The notes under the pieces: model-generated
What the model saw: only the letters and a program-made list of their open reading frames with translations
What the model was told of the DNA's origin: nothing
Databases searched by the model: none
Shown here: piece after piece, positions 48,533 to 55,838 of the stretch
Layout: every line of letters begins with the position of its first letter
Position numbering within the stretch: position 1 is the stretch's first letter
Source of the DNA: Megasphaera sp. NM10
GTDB taxonomy: Bacteria; Bacillota; Negativicutes; Veillonellales; Megasphaeraceae
Assembly: GCF_000417505.1 (NCBI RefSeq)
Contig: NZ_APHY01000013.1
Location: forward strand, 1 to 64,000
Direction: 5' to 3'
Length of the DNA stretch: 64,000 bases
Position numbers and translations under genes: made by a program

Positions 48533-49878
48533 TGTAATTCCTCCACAGTCTTACGAATCGCAAGCAGCATGGCCTGCTGGCCAGCTTCCTTACGTTTCAG
48601 CGCTTGGGCGACGGCCTCATCGACGGTCCCTTTAGCAATCAGCTGATGGATGACGACGGTCTCCGTCTGGCCCTGTCGGCAAAGACGGGCGTTGGCCTGG
48701 AGATACTGTTCAAGACTCCAGGTGAGGCTGTACCAGACGATGATATGACCGCCCTGCTGGAGGTTCAGGCCATAGCCGGCACTGGCAGGATGCGCCAGCA
48801 GTACGGGGATTTCGCCGCGGTTCCAGGCCCGAAGGTCGTCTGAGGTCTTTAGCTCTCTTGCGCCCTTGATAGCTTTCTTGAGTCTTGCCAGTTCATGCTT
48901 ATACTGGTAAAAGACCAGGACCGGATGCCCGGCGTTGTCCTCGATGATTTCAAGGAGCCGCTGGATCTTTGCGTCATGAATGACGATGGTGTTGCCATCG
49001 TCATCGTAGATAGCACCGCCGGAAAGCTGCAAGAGCTTATTCGAGAGTGCTGCCGCGTTCGGCGCGGTAATTTCTTCATCGCCCATCTTTAAAACCTGCT
49101 CTTTCGAAAATTTCTTATAGAGTGCCATTTCCGCCGGCGACAGCGGGATGCGAATCGGGTTGATGATCTTCGGCACGTTGACGGAACCCTTAAGCGACAT
49201 ACAGATGTCACTGATGCGCCGATAGATCTCTTGTTCGGCGTTCGGGCCAAGGATTTTGTAGCTATAGACGATAAGGCCGTTCGTTTTATCCGGCCGAAAA
49301 TAGTTATGCCGGTATGCCGTTAACGTCCGGCCCAGGCGCTCGCCGCCATCGAGGAGATACAGCTGCGCCCAGAGGTCCATCAGGTTATTCGGCGACGGCG
49401 TCCCAGTCAGGAGAATCATCCGGTCGAAACAGCTGCGGCACTTCCGGAGAGCCCGGAAGCGTTTGGCCTGGGAGTTCTTAAAGCTCGACGATTCGTCGAT
49501 GACGAGTAAGTCAAACGGCGGCCGATAATTAAAGAACTCCATCAGCCAAACCGTGTTCTCGCGATTCGTGATGTAGATATCAACGTTCCGGAGAAGCGCT
49601 TTAACGCGCTGCGTCTTACTGCCCAGGACCGTTGAGTAGGTCAGGCTTTTAAAGTCATCCCACTTCTCGATTTCGTCCTGCCAGGTAGACTCTGCGACCT
49701 TCTTTGGCGCGATGATCAGCACCTTCGAGACTTCCAGGCGGTCATAGATTAAGTTACTTATGACGCTTAGTGTTACCGCAGTCTTACCAAGGCCCATCGG
49801 CAGGAACAAACCACAGCGAGGCGTTGCCAGTGCCGTTTCAATCGCTTTACGCTGATACGCGTGTGGCTTAAACCGCAT
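48529..49878 (-). CDS. SNF2-family helicase
   Basis: The start MRFKPHAYQ (ATG 49876-49878) is behind GGGGTGG. The 449-residue protein has Walker A (LPMGLGKTAVTLSVISNLIY), DEAH-like box (LLVIDESSSFKNS), motif III (MILLTGTPSPNNL) and a helicase C domain (YSLTWSLEQYLQANARLCRQ). Phage SNF2 proteins probably remodel or repair replication intermediates. It overlaps the VRR-NUC gene by 11 bases, the usual pair in Firmicutes phages. Confidence 0.92.
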   Translation of the reverse strand: MRFKPHAYQRKAIETALATPRCGLFLPMGLGKTAVTLSVISNLIYDRLEVSKVLIIAPKKVAESTWQDEIEKWDDFKSLTYSTVLGSKTQRVKALLRNVDIYITNRENTVWLMEFFNYRPPFDLLVIDESSSFKNSQAKRFRALRKCRSCFDRMILLTGTPSPNNLMDLWAQLYLLDGGERLGRTLTAYRHNYFRPDKTNGLIVYSYKILGPNAEQEIYRRISDICMSLKGSVNVPKIINPIRIPLSPAEMALYKKFSKEQVLKMGDEEITAPNAAALSNKLLQLSGGAIYDDDGNTIVIHDAKIQRLLEIIEDNAGHPVLVFYQYKHELARLKKAIKGARELKTSDDLRAWNRGEIPVLLAHPASAGYGLNLQQGGHIIVWYSLTWSLEQYLQANARLCRQGQTETVVIHQLIAKGTVDEAVAQALKRKEAGQQAMLLAIRKTVEELQ

Positions 49879-50167
49879 CGTCGCCACCCCGGAATTGGTC
49901 GATGAAAAGCTGTGCGTCCCCTTTTGTGTCGATGATAAGGACCGGCTGATTATGGTTTGCAAGCTTTGCAAACACGCTCTGCTGAAGCGGCCGCGGTTTC
50001 TTTCCAGGCGCTTTTACTTCAACGAAGCGGACCGTGCCGTCGCGATTCACAAAAATACGGTCCGGCACCCCGGAATTTCCAGGACTTACCAATTTATACG
50101 TTAAAATGTTATTTTTATGTGCATACTGTACGAGGTACTTTTCGACCTCTTTTTCTAAAATGTCCAT
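49868..50167 (-). CDS. VRR-NUC domain nuclease
   Basis: This 99-residue protein is one VRR-NUC domain: SPGNSGVPDRIFVNRDGTVR, the catalytic VRFVEVKAPGKKPRPLQ and an F-rich end. Such single-domain nucleases cut branched DNA and accompany SNF2 helicases in phage genomes. Confidence 0.9.
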   Translation of the reverse strand: MDILEKEVEKYLVQYAHKNNILTYKLVSPGNSGVPDRIFVNRDGTVRFVEVKAPGKKPRPLQQSVFAKLANHNQPVLIIDTKGDAQLFIDQFRGGDDAV

Positions 50168-50204
50168 TCAAAAAAACACACTCCTCGTATTACGAACCAA
50201 GACC

Positions 50205-50529
50205 TTGGTAGGCAAAGTAGGCAATTTTTCCCTTACATTTTATAAAATGGCATTTAGGCTTTTACTTTCTCATACCATTCTCAAAGAAGATTTTACTAAA
50301 ATCGGCCTTATAAGCCTAATTCCCCTTTTCTAATTAATTAAATAAAAAATTGCCTACCTTACCTACCTTTAGGGGATAAATGGCTTAGGTAAGCGGATGG
50401 TGGCGGTAGGCAATTCATAAAAAACTGCCTACCTTTTCCAATAATTGCCTACCTTTTTTATAATCAGTAATGAGAGTATTTTTCATACGTTTTTTTCCCA
50501 TTTTTGGTTTTTGGTAGGCAATTGCCTAC
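50205..50529. other. iteron-like GTAGGCA repeats between VRR-NUC and primase, putative phage origin
   Basis: This largely non-coding AT-rich gap holds eight copies of GTAGGCA or its complement, at 50208, 50217, 50351, 50406, 50426, 50446, 50514 and 50523, plus partial copies. The last two form the palindrome GGTAGGCAATTGCCTACC across the primase stop. Copies 50406, 50426 and 50446 are 20 bases apart. It lies beside the primase-helicase gene and may be the replication origin or a repressor-binding cluster. Confidence 0.6.
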
Positions 50530-52262
50530 CTTTTTTGGGGCGCCTTATTATCGTCTTTTTTGATGCGTACGTACGCCCGCTGTGCACCATAAGCTTTGAA
50601 TTTTAATACACCTCTTTTGTTACCTTTATAACGTTCCCAACCATCAAGGTTGGCCAGTATCGTGTTGATTTCCCGCGCTTTCGCGTTGTTGAAGTTCAAC
50701 CGGTTGCCGCCCAGGCATTCGCACCAGATGGCCAATGCACAGGTTTTTACAATTAGGAACCGTTCCTGCGTCTCTTCTTCGCCGTCGGTTTCGCCGTTTT
50801 CGACGAAGTAATGGCGTTCAGCAATGGTCATCTTGTTCCAGTTTGCCGGTACCGGTGTGTTCAGGTAGCTCTTGATGATGCCCACAAGCTCTGATCCTTC
50901 TGTTTTCGCCTCCTGGATTTCGCGGGCCTTGGCTTCGGATTCCGGCGATAACCGTAAGCTGGCATCCTGCTGATACAGTGCCATGGCCTCCGCCCAAATC
51001 TGGTCCCGTGTATAACCATCGATGTCAAAAACGGATTTGGCAGCCGTGCCGGTGCAGTCGATGATCCAAAAGCGACGACCCCCGGTGCGGTCTTTCAGGC
51101 AGATGTCTTCGTTCGTCGTTGCAAAGAACACGCACTGCCTCTTGTACTCCTCAGTGCGTCGTCCGTAAGCGACACGGAATTTATCACTGCTCTTCGACAG
51201 GAAGGACTTGATTTGGTCGTTTCCCGCGCGGTTTGTGGCCTGCATCTCCTGAAGCTCGATGAGCCAGGAGCCTTGCAGCTGTTCCAGGGAGTCTTTATTT
51301 TGGATCGATGCGATGGAGTCGTTGAACCACCTGCCGCCAAGCTTAGCCAAAAGCGTCGACTTGCCGATGCCCTGCCGGCCGTAAAGGACCGTGCAGTTAT
51401 CGAACTTGATGCCAGGATGCAGGATGCGGGCGACAGCCGCTTTGAGTGATGTGCACGTCACTTCCTGTTCGTATGTCGTGTTTGCCGCCCCGAGATAGTC
51501 CGTAAAGAGCGTTCTGACGCGCGGCGTCCCGTCCCACACGAGGCTTTCAAGGTAATCGCGGACAGGATGAAAGGCGTTGTGCACGACCGTTTCCGTGAGC
51601 GCATCGTCAATCATCTGCTTTCCGGAGATGCTGTAATAGCGGAACAAATAGTTCCGCAGGCACGCGTCATCCGCATCCGTCCAAATCGTATCCTTCGCAT
51701 CCTTTCGCCAGGGAAGTGCGCCGCGTGAAACGACACGGTGACTGAATTCGTCGTAGGCCGGAAGACCTTTGATGTTGATGTCGTGGCCGAGGATGGTCAG
51801 CACGTTTTCAGGAGACGATTCAAAACCGCCTTTTTTCGCGCGCGTGAGTTCTGCCAGCCATGACTTATCGACTTCTACCGGCGTCCCTTCTGGCGTGATC
51901 GCGCTGTCATCCCAGGATTCCTGGAGCGCTTTCGTGTCGGCGTCGTCCCATTCCTGACGGACTTTTTCATCGTTTTTGGCAAGCTCGGTCATGCTCTTGA
52001 AGGACGGCAGCTTATTGACCGGCGTGTCTGCTTTCGCCTCTTCGTCCTCAAGGCCAAATAGGTGGATGCGGACGAGGTCGAACGCGTTGACGTCCAGGCC
52101 GCTCACCGGGTCCGTGCCGTGATGGCTGTATGCGAACTTATCGTCGTAGATGACAAGACCGCCCGTCGTCGTCCCGGCCGCGTAGGTGTAGCGGTCGGGG
52201 TCGTCCGTCGGTTCATACACGTCAGAGAGATATCTCTCGATGGCTCCCTGGATGGTGTACAC
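50526..52262 (-). CDS. primase-helicase (VapE-type), C-terminal part
   Basis: This frame holds the helicase part of a phage primase-helicase: YTIQGAIERYLSDVYEP, TTTGGLVIYDDKFAYSHHGT, Walker A GRQGIGKST, Walker B-like WLIELQEMQ, and ATTNEDICLKDRTGGRRFW. Relatives are one chain of about 800 residues that primes and unwinds DNA. Here the N-terminal part is in another frame and joins near 52268-52272 (five A/T). With one extra base the two parts form an 819-residue protein. A GTG at 52260-52262 could start the helicase alone. Confidence 0.85.
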   Translation of the reverse strand: MYTIQGAIERYLSDVYEPTDDPDRYTYAAGTTTGGLVIYDDKFAYSHHGTDPVSGLDVNAFDLVRIHLFGLEDEEAKADTPVNKLPSFKSMTELAKNDEKVRQEWDDADTKALQESWDDSAITPEGTPVEVDKSWLAELTRAKKGGFESSPENVLTILGHDINIKGLPAYDEFSHRVVSRGALPWRKDAKDTIWTDADDACLRNYLFRYYSISGKQMIDDALTETVVHNAFHPVRDYLESLVWDGTPRVRTLFTDYLGAANTTYEQEVTCTSLKAAVARILHPGIKFDNCTVLYGRQGIGKSTLLAKLGGRWFNDSIASIQNKDSLEQLQGSWLIELQEMQATNRAGNDQIKSFLSKSSDKFRVAYGRRTEEYKRQCVFFATTNEDICLKDRTGGRRFWIIDCTGTAAKSVFDIDGYTRDQIWAEAMALYQQDASLRLSPESEAKAREIQEAKTEGSELVGIIKSYLNTPVPANWNKMTIAERHYFVENGETDGEEETQERFLIVKTCALAIWCECLGGNRLNFNNAKAREINTILANLDGWERYKGNKRGVLKFKAYGAQRAYVRIKKDDNKAPQKR

Positions 52263-52984
52263 CCGGCAAAAAGCCCGATGAGGCCCGGCTTTTCTGTCGG
52301 TTCTCCGAGCTTCTTAAAATCCGTCTTCCGGATAGCCGTTTCGTTGGCACTGGTTGGCCAGGACGTACAGTCCCTCCAATCCACATACGCCGCCAGGACG
52401 CGTTTTGGTTCGAGGAGCGGCTTATCATTCACCGCACACTCGAAATCGCCTCCTGTGGGCGCTGAAGGCCAGTAAAACAGCCGTGCCGTGTCGAAGGTCG
52501 TCGGGTCGAAGTGATGCATCCCGATATCGTCCGCAACTTTCCGCGCGACGGCCTGGTAGGCATCCGGCTCAACGTCTTCTGATAGCGGTACGACGACGCG
52601 GTACCGCGGCTTTTCCTTCGTGTATGAGTGCGTCGAGTACAGTGCATAGGCGTTTTCCCCGAGGACACGCGTCAGATCATCCTTAAACGAGGCCGACGGA
52701 CTGTCGGCGTCAAGCGTCAACATACTGCGGAGCTTGACCTTCTGCGTGAGCCTGCGGCCGTCCTCCAGGTAGCCGCCGACGAAGCCGCCGACGTCTTTCC
52801 TTTCGTCTTTTTCGCGCTTTCCCATATCGTGGTACTGCGCGACGGTTTCGCCGGTGTAGCTTACGCGCTGGAGACTCTTGACGATGTCGCGCCACTCCGA
52901 TTCCCGGTTCTGCCAAACTTTCGTCGTGCGCTTACTGCCGGTTGCGATGCGGAGTTTTCGTGAATAAACTAAAGTATCTGTCAT
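52103..52984 (-). CDS. primase-helicase, N-terminal prim-pol part (frameshifted)
   Basis: The first about 238 residues form an archaeo-eukaryotic primase-type domain: LTLDADSPSASFKDDL, the RYRVVVPLSEDVEPDAY strand, FDPTTFDTARLFYWPSAPTG and a TDFKKLGEPTEKPGLIGLF end. After the T5 tract at 52268-52272 the frame continues with unrelated basic residues to 52103, which are translation of the wrong frame. The homologous continuation GLIGLF-CRVYTIQG is in the neighbouring frame. It could be a real mutation, programmed slippage or a sequencing error. Confidence 0.8.
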   Translation of the reverse strand: MTDTLVYSRKLRIATGSKRTTKVWQNRESEWRDIVKSLQRVSYTGETVAQYHDMGKREKDERKDVGGFVGGYLEDGRRLTQKVKLRSMLTLDADSPSASFKDDLTRVLGENAYALYSTHSYTKEKPRYRVVVPLSEDVEPDAYQAVARKVADDIGMHHFDPTTFDTARLFYWPSAPTGGDFECAVNDKPLLEPKRVLAAYVDWRDCTSWPTSANETAIRKTDFKKLGEPTEKPGLIGLFAGCTPSREPSRDISLTCMNRRTTPTATPTRPGRRRAVLSSTTISSHTAITARTR

Positions 52985-52995
52985 AGATAAACTCC

Positions 52996-53274
52996 TTACG
53001 TATCGACATTTCGTTCAGACAGCTCAAACCGGATATCGTTTAAAAAGCGCGTCCAGTAACGTTCATCGACGTCCATGCCAAGACCGCCAGGCGTTTTCGC
53101 CGCATCTTCGATGTCGGTTTTCATGAGAAGCAGCGTCCTTGTCGAGAGCTTTTCACACAGTGGCGCCAGGTAACTTGTGACAACGCCGGTGATATAGGTC
53201 CTCCTGCCGATAGCGTAGCGGACCGCACAAAGAAGCATCATTTCCAGATCGTCATTAAGCGGCAGACTAGTCAT
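52996..53274 (-). CDS. small hypothetical phage protein
   Basis: This roughly 92-residue helical protein has ARYAIGRRTYITGV-like content (VRYAIGRRTYITGVVTSYLA) and an acidic-aromatic DERYWTRFLNDIRFELSERN end. The pattern matches small proteins found beside primase genes in Firmicutes phages. It overlaps the previous gene by eight bases. Confidence 0.6.
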   Translation of the reverse strand: MTSLPLNDDLEMMLLCAVRYAIGRRTYITGVVTSYLAPLCEKLSTRTLLLMKTDIEDAAKTPGGLGMDVDERYWTRFLNDIRFELSERNVDT

Positions 53275-53767
53275 CGTCATCACCCAGTTTCAATGTTTCG
53301 GCCAGGGCCGTGAGCGCCGCGAGCTTTTCTACCATCGTGTTCACGTTTTTCGTCGCCGCGGCTCTTGTCAGAAACGCGTTTCCAAGCTTTACGTTGAGCA
53401 GGTCGCCAAGACTAACGTCGGTGTACATCCGTTCCATTACAGCGCCTTTTGGCGTAACCGCGTAATAGCGCTGGCCAGGCTTCGGCGTAAACGCACTGCC
53501 AACTTCTGGATCATACGGGATAAGGTCCCTGAGTGCGTAGCAGCCGGAAACGTGTTCCGGCGAGAAGTCGACGTGGTGGATGTCGTCGACGCTGACGATG
53601 TGGTGCGTCGGGCCGGTCCATGATTCGACGACAGGGTTTACAGAGACCACTTTAATCTTGTCGTCGTAGATACGCGTCACGATGCCGTAGCCTGAACTGA
53701 AATCGTCGGCAAAAGCCACGTCATTCATGCATACCAGCATTCCAATCTTTACTTCATCGAATTTCAT
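53267..53767 (-). CDS. hypothetical protein
   Basis: The start MKFDEVKIG (ATG 53765-53767) is nine bases after AAGGAG. The 166-residue product is beta-rich in the N-terminal half (FSSGYGIVTRIYDDKIKVVS) with several His residues, then helical with an acidic end. It overlaps its upstream neighbour. No family is recognised. Confidence 0.55.
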   Translation of the reverse strand: MKFDEVKIGMLVCMNDVAFADDFSSGYGIVTRIYDDKIKVVSVNPVVESWTGPTHHIVSVDDIHHVDFSPEHVSGCYALRDLIPYDPEVGSAFTPKPGQRYYAVTPKGAVMERMYTDVSLGDLLNVKLGNAFLTRAAATKNVNTMVEKLAALTALAETLKLGDDDD

Positions 53768-54341
53768 CACCATCAGCTCCTTTGTATCGCTTGTCGTAGC
53801 ATTCTTTGCAGATAATCGTTCCGTCGTCTAAGATATGTGGTTCGCCGGCCATCGTCTGCATTTCACCGCAGAAGTAGCAGCCATATTTCCAGCCGTGCTT
53901 GAGTGCCGCATCCTTGAAAAGCGCACTGTCTGCGCCGTACAGTGACATTCGGTCCGCCCAAGGAATCTGTTCCATGTGGTACGGAACCTCTTTATCACCG
54001 CCGGTGAGTGCGTCCAGATAGCCTCTTGCGTCTTTACCGGTCTTCGCCCAGGTGACGGATGTTTCGCCGCTCTTATTCGTGTAGCAGTACACATCGAGAA
54101 GCAGGCTGTCGAGAATCTTATCATCCAGCGCATTGACGATGTCGCACGCCTGGCTGAACGTCAAATCCGGCAGAGTCGCCAAGACGCTTTTTGCCATGTT
54201 CTGTTCGGCAAAGTACCGACTGTGCAGCAGCCGCTTGCAGGAGTCGTTCTCCTCCATCGCCTTGAAATAGGCCAGGCCGTCGCAGACCAAGAAATCACAG
54301 CAAACTTTGTACAGCTCTGAGTCTTTATAGGTTGTTGTCAT
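53754..54341 (-). CDS. hypothetical protein with C-terminal zinc finger
   Basis: The start MTTTYKDSE (ATG 54339-54341) follows AAGGAG with nine bases between. The 195-residue protein is helical and Cys-containing, and ends in a clear Cys4 knuckle (CYFCGEMQTMA, then CKECYDKRY). It may bind nucleic acid. It belongs to the early operon between polymerase and primase. Confidence 0.6.
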   Translation of the reverse strand: MTTTYKDSELYKVCCDFLVCDGLAYFKAMEENDSCKRLLHSRYFAEQNMAKSVLATLPDLTFSQACDIVNALDDKILDSLLLDVYCYTNKSGETSVTWAKTGKDARGYLDALTGGDKEVPYHMEQIPWADRMSLYGADSALFKDAALKHGWKYGCYFCGEMQTMAGEPHILDDGTIICKECYDKRYKGADGDEIR

Positions 54342-54354
54342 GTAGCTCATCTCC

Positions 54355-54459
54355 TTATTTAAGCGTAAATACGACAATGATGGCCCCGACGACCGCCCAG
54401 CAGAGCAGGCAGCCGCCGAGGATGATGCGGTACGCCATCACCTTCGTCTTATCGATCAT
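54355..54459 (-). CDS. single-helix small membrane protein (34 aa)
   Basis: The frame from ATG 54457-54459 encodes a basic start (MIDKTKVMAYR) and one hydrophobic helix (IILGGCLLCWAVVGAIIVVF). It overlaps the end of the 90-residue gene by 11 bases, and its stop adjoins the ribosome binding site of the next gene. The role is unknown. Confidence 0.55.
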   Translation of the reverse strand: MIDKTKVMAYRIILGGCLLCWAVVGAIIVVFTLK

Positions 54460-54721
54460 GTGTGTCACCTTCTTCCAGCTCATCAAGTTTCCCGGATAAT
54501 ACCAGGGCGGTCGCTTCGCAGATGACCGTCATCTGGTAAATCCAAAGTTCGTCCCAGTTGACGTCGCCGTTCTTGCCCCGCTGGCCTGCGGTGTTTTGCC
54601 TGACCGCCTGGCAGAGCTTCATGACGGCGTCCTTCAGTGCCGGGATGTTCGCCTCCTGGCCTCCCATTTCGAGGAAATGCCACATCAGGCTTTTTACTTG
54701 GTTTCGTTCATCGTCTTTCAT
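54449..54721 (-). CDS. hypothetical protein
   Basis: This 90-residue helical acidic protein has SLMWHFLEMGGQEANIPALK and ELWIYQMTVICEATALVLSG. Its start shares one base with the previous stop. It is not recognised. Confidence 0.55.
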   Translation of the reverse strand: MKDDERNQVKSLMWHFLEMGGQEANIPALKDAVMKLCQAVRQNTAGQRGKNGDVNWDELWIYQMTVICEATALVLSGKLDELEEGDTHDR

Positions 54722-55287
54722 CAGCCGTCTCCATAAAAGCGTTCATAGATTTCTTCCATGAATGGCAGGTTCGCGATGATCATCGCGTCACCGCCGTTCG
54801 TAACTTCGTCGAATCGCTTTTCCAGGGCGTCATTTCGGATGCCCGTCTTTCGTAGAATTGTAAGGCTTCGAAGCAGGGCGTCCGCTTCCGCAAGGTCTGG
54901 ATGCAATTCGTTATAGCGCTTGATAATTCGGGCCCTTCGGTAATTGCTGGTGAACTCATATACCTCGTATTCGTAAATGTGCGTATCGAATACCGTGTTG
55001 TAGCGTTCCCGGAAAAGCTGTAATTCCCGGTCCAACTGACGGATGTATTCGCCCTGGAACTTCGGTTTGGCGTCCGCCGGCGCTGCGAGGTAACGGTCTA
55101 CAACGTTTTCGCATAAAGCCCGGAACAGCCATTTACCCCTCTTGAAATCCTTAGGCGGCCGTTTTAAGAGCGTCTGCGAGTCTTTCAGCTGTAGATAGGC
55201 GTTGTACTTTTCGACGAGCGTCTTTTTACTTTGTGCGATATTTCGCACTTTATCCTCTAACTGCGCCGTCTTGGTTTTCTTCTTCAA
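54721..55287 (-). CDS. charged hypothetical protein with TTG start
   Basis: The start is TTG at 55285-55287: GGAGGG precedes it and the codon overlaps the stop of the zinc-finger gene (ATTGA). The 188-residue protein is charged and helical (QLEDKVRNIAQSKKTLVEKY, DRELQLFRERYNTVFDTHIY, FTSNYRRARIIKRYNELHPD). No catalytic motif is seen. Confidence 0.6.
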   Translation of the reverse strand: MKKKTKTAQLEDKVRNIAQSKKTLVEKYNAYLQLKDSQTLLKRPPKDFKRGKWLFRALCENVVDRYLAAPADAKPKFQGEYIRQLDRELQLFRERYNTVFDTHIYEYEVYEFTSNYRRARIIKRYNELHPDLAEADALLRSLTILRKTGIRNDALEKRFDEVTNGGDAMIIANLPFMEEIYERFYGDG

Positions 55288-55649
55288 TCGAGGTCCCTCC
55301 GTTCTCGTCGGATAAGGCCGCCCAGGCTCATGCCACCGGACATTCCTCTGTTCCCGCCGCGGCCGTGGTCGTTCAGCGTGTAGCCGTGCCGCCAGTATGA
55401 CTTTTCGCACTTGTGGCGGCAGAACACGGTCCGCTTATCGGCAGGATCAGCAACCTGCACCAGATGGTGGCACCAGCGGCAGTAGAATTCCCGGATAACC
55501 GGAACCCCCGGCTCCGGCGCTCTGTGCGTCGTTTCGTGATGCTTGTAGTAGTGCCGGCTGCATTTCTTTGAGCAGAACCGCTGGTCTTTTCGGTACGGTA
55601 CGAATTCTTTCTGGCAGTCTAAGCAGATTTGCTTTTTATGGGTTGCCAT
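55284..55649 (-). CDS. double zinc-finger protein
   Basis: The start MATHKKQIC (ATG 55647-55649) follows AAGGAG. The 121-residue protein has two TRASH/MYM-like zinc knuckles: CLDCQKEF with FCSKKC, and FYCRWCHHL with VFCRHKC. A Gly-rich tail follows. It may bind DNA or protein during early infection. Confidence 0.65.
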   Translation of the reverse strand: MATHKKQICLDCQKEFVPYRKDQRFCSKKCSRHYYKHHETTHRAPEPGVPVIREFYCRWCHHLVQVADPADKRTVFCRHKCEKSYWRHGYTLNDHGRGGNRGMSGGMSLGGLIRRERRDLD

Positions 55650-55662
55650 ACGCGTCAGCTCC

Positions 55663-55833
55663 TTAGTCATCCAGCTCCCAGATACTGGTGCAGTTTACAA
55701 ACGGGCATCCGGTCCGCTTCCATAAAATCCGCTGGGCTTTCAGCTCCCGCTGGGTATAGCTGCCGTTCTTCTTTCGCTGCATCGAGATTTCGCGCAGCTC
55801 TTCGTCGGTCCTATCGACCATTTTTATATCCAT
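55663..55833 (-). CDS. small hypothetical protein
   Basis: The start MDIKMVDRTDEE (ATG 55831-55833) follows AAGGAC. The 56-residue protein has a helical TQRELKAQRILWKRTG and a CPFVNC knuckle half. It follows DNA polymerase by five bases. Confidence 0.55.
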   Translation of the reverse strand: MDIKMVDRTDEELREISMQRKKNGSYTQRELKAQRILWKRTGCPFVNCTSIWELDD

Positions 55834-55838
55834 AATCG

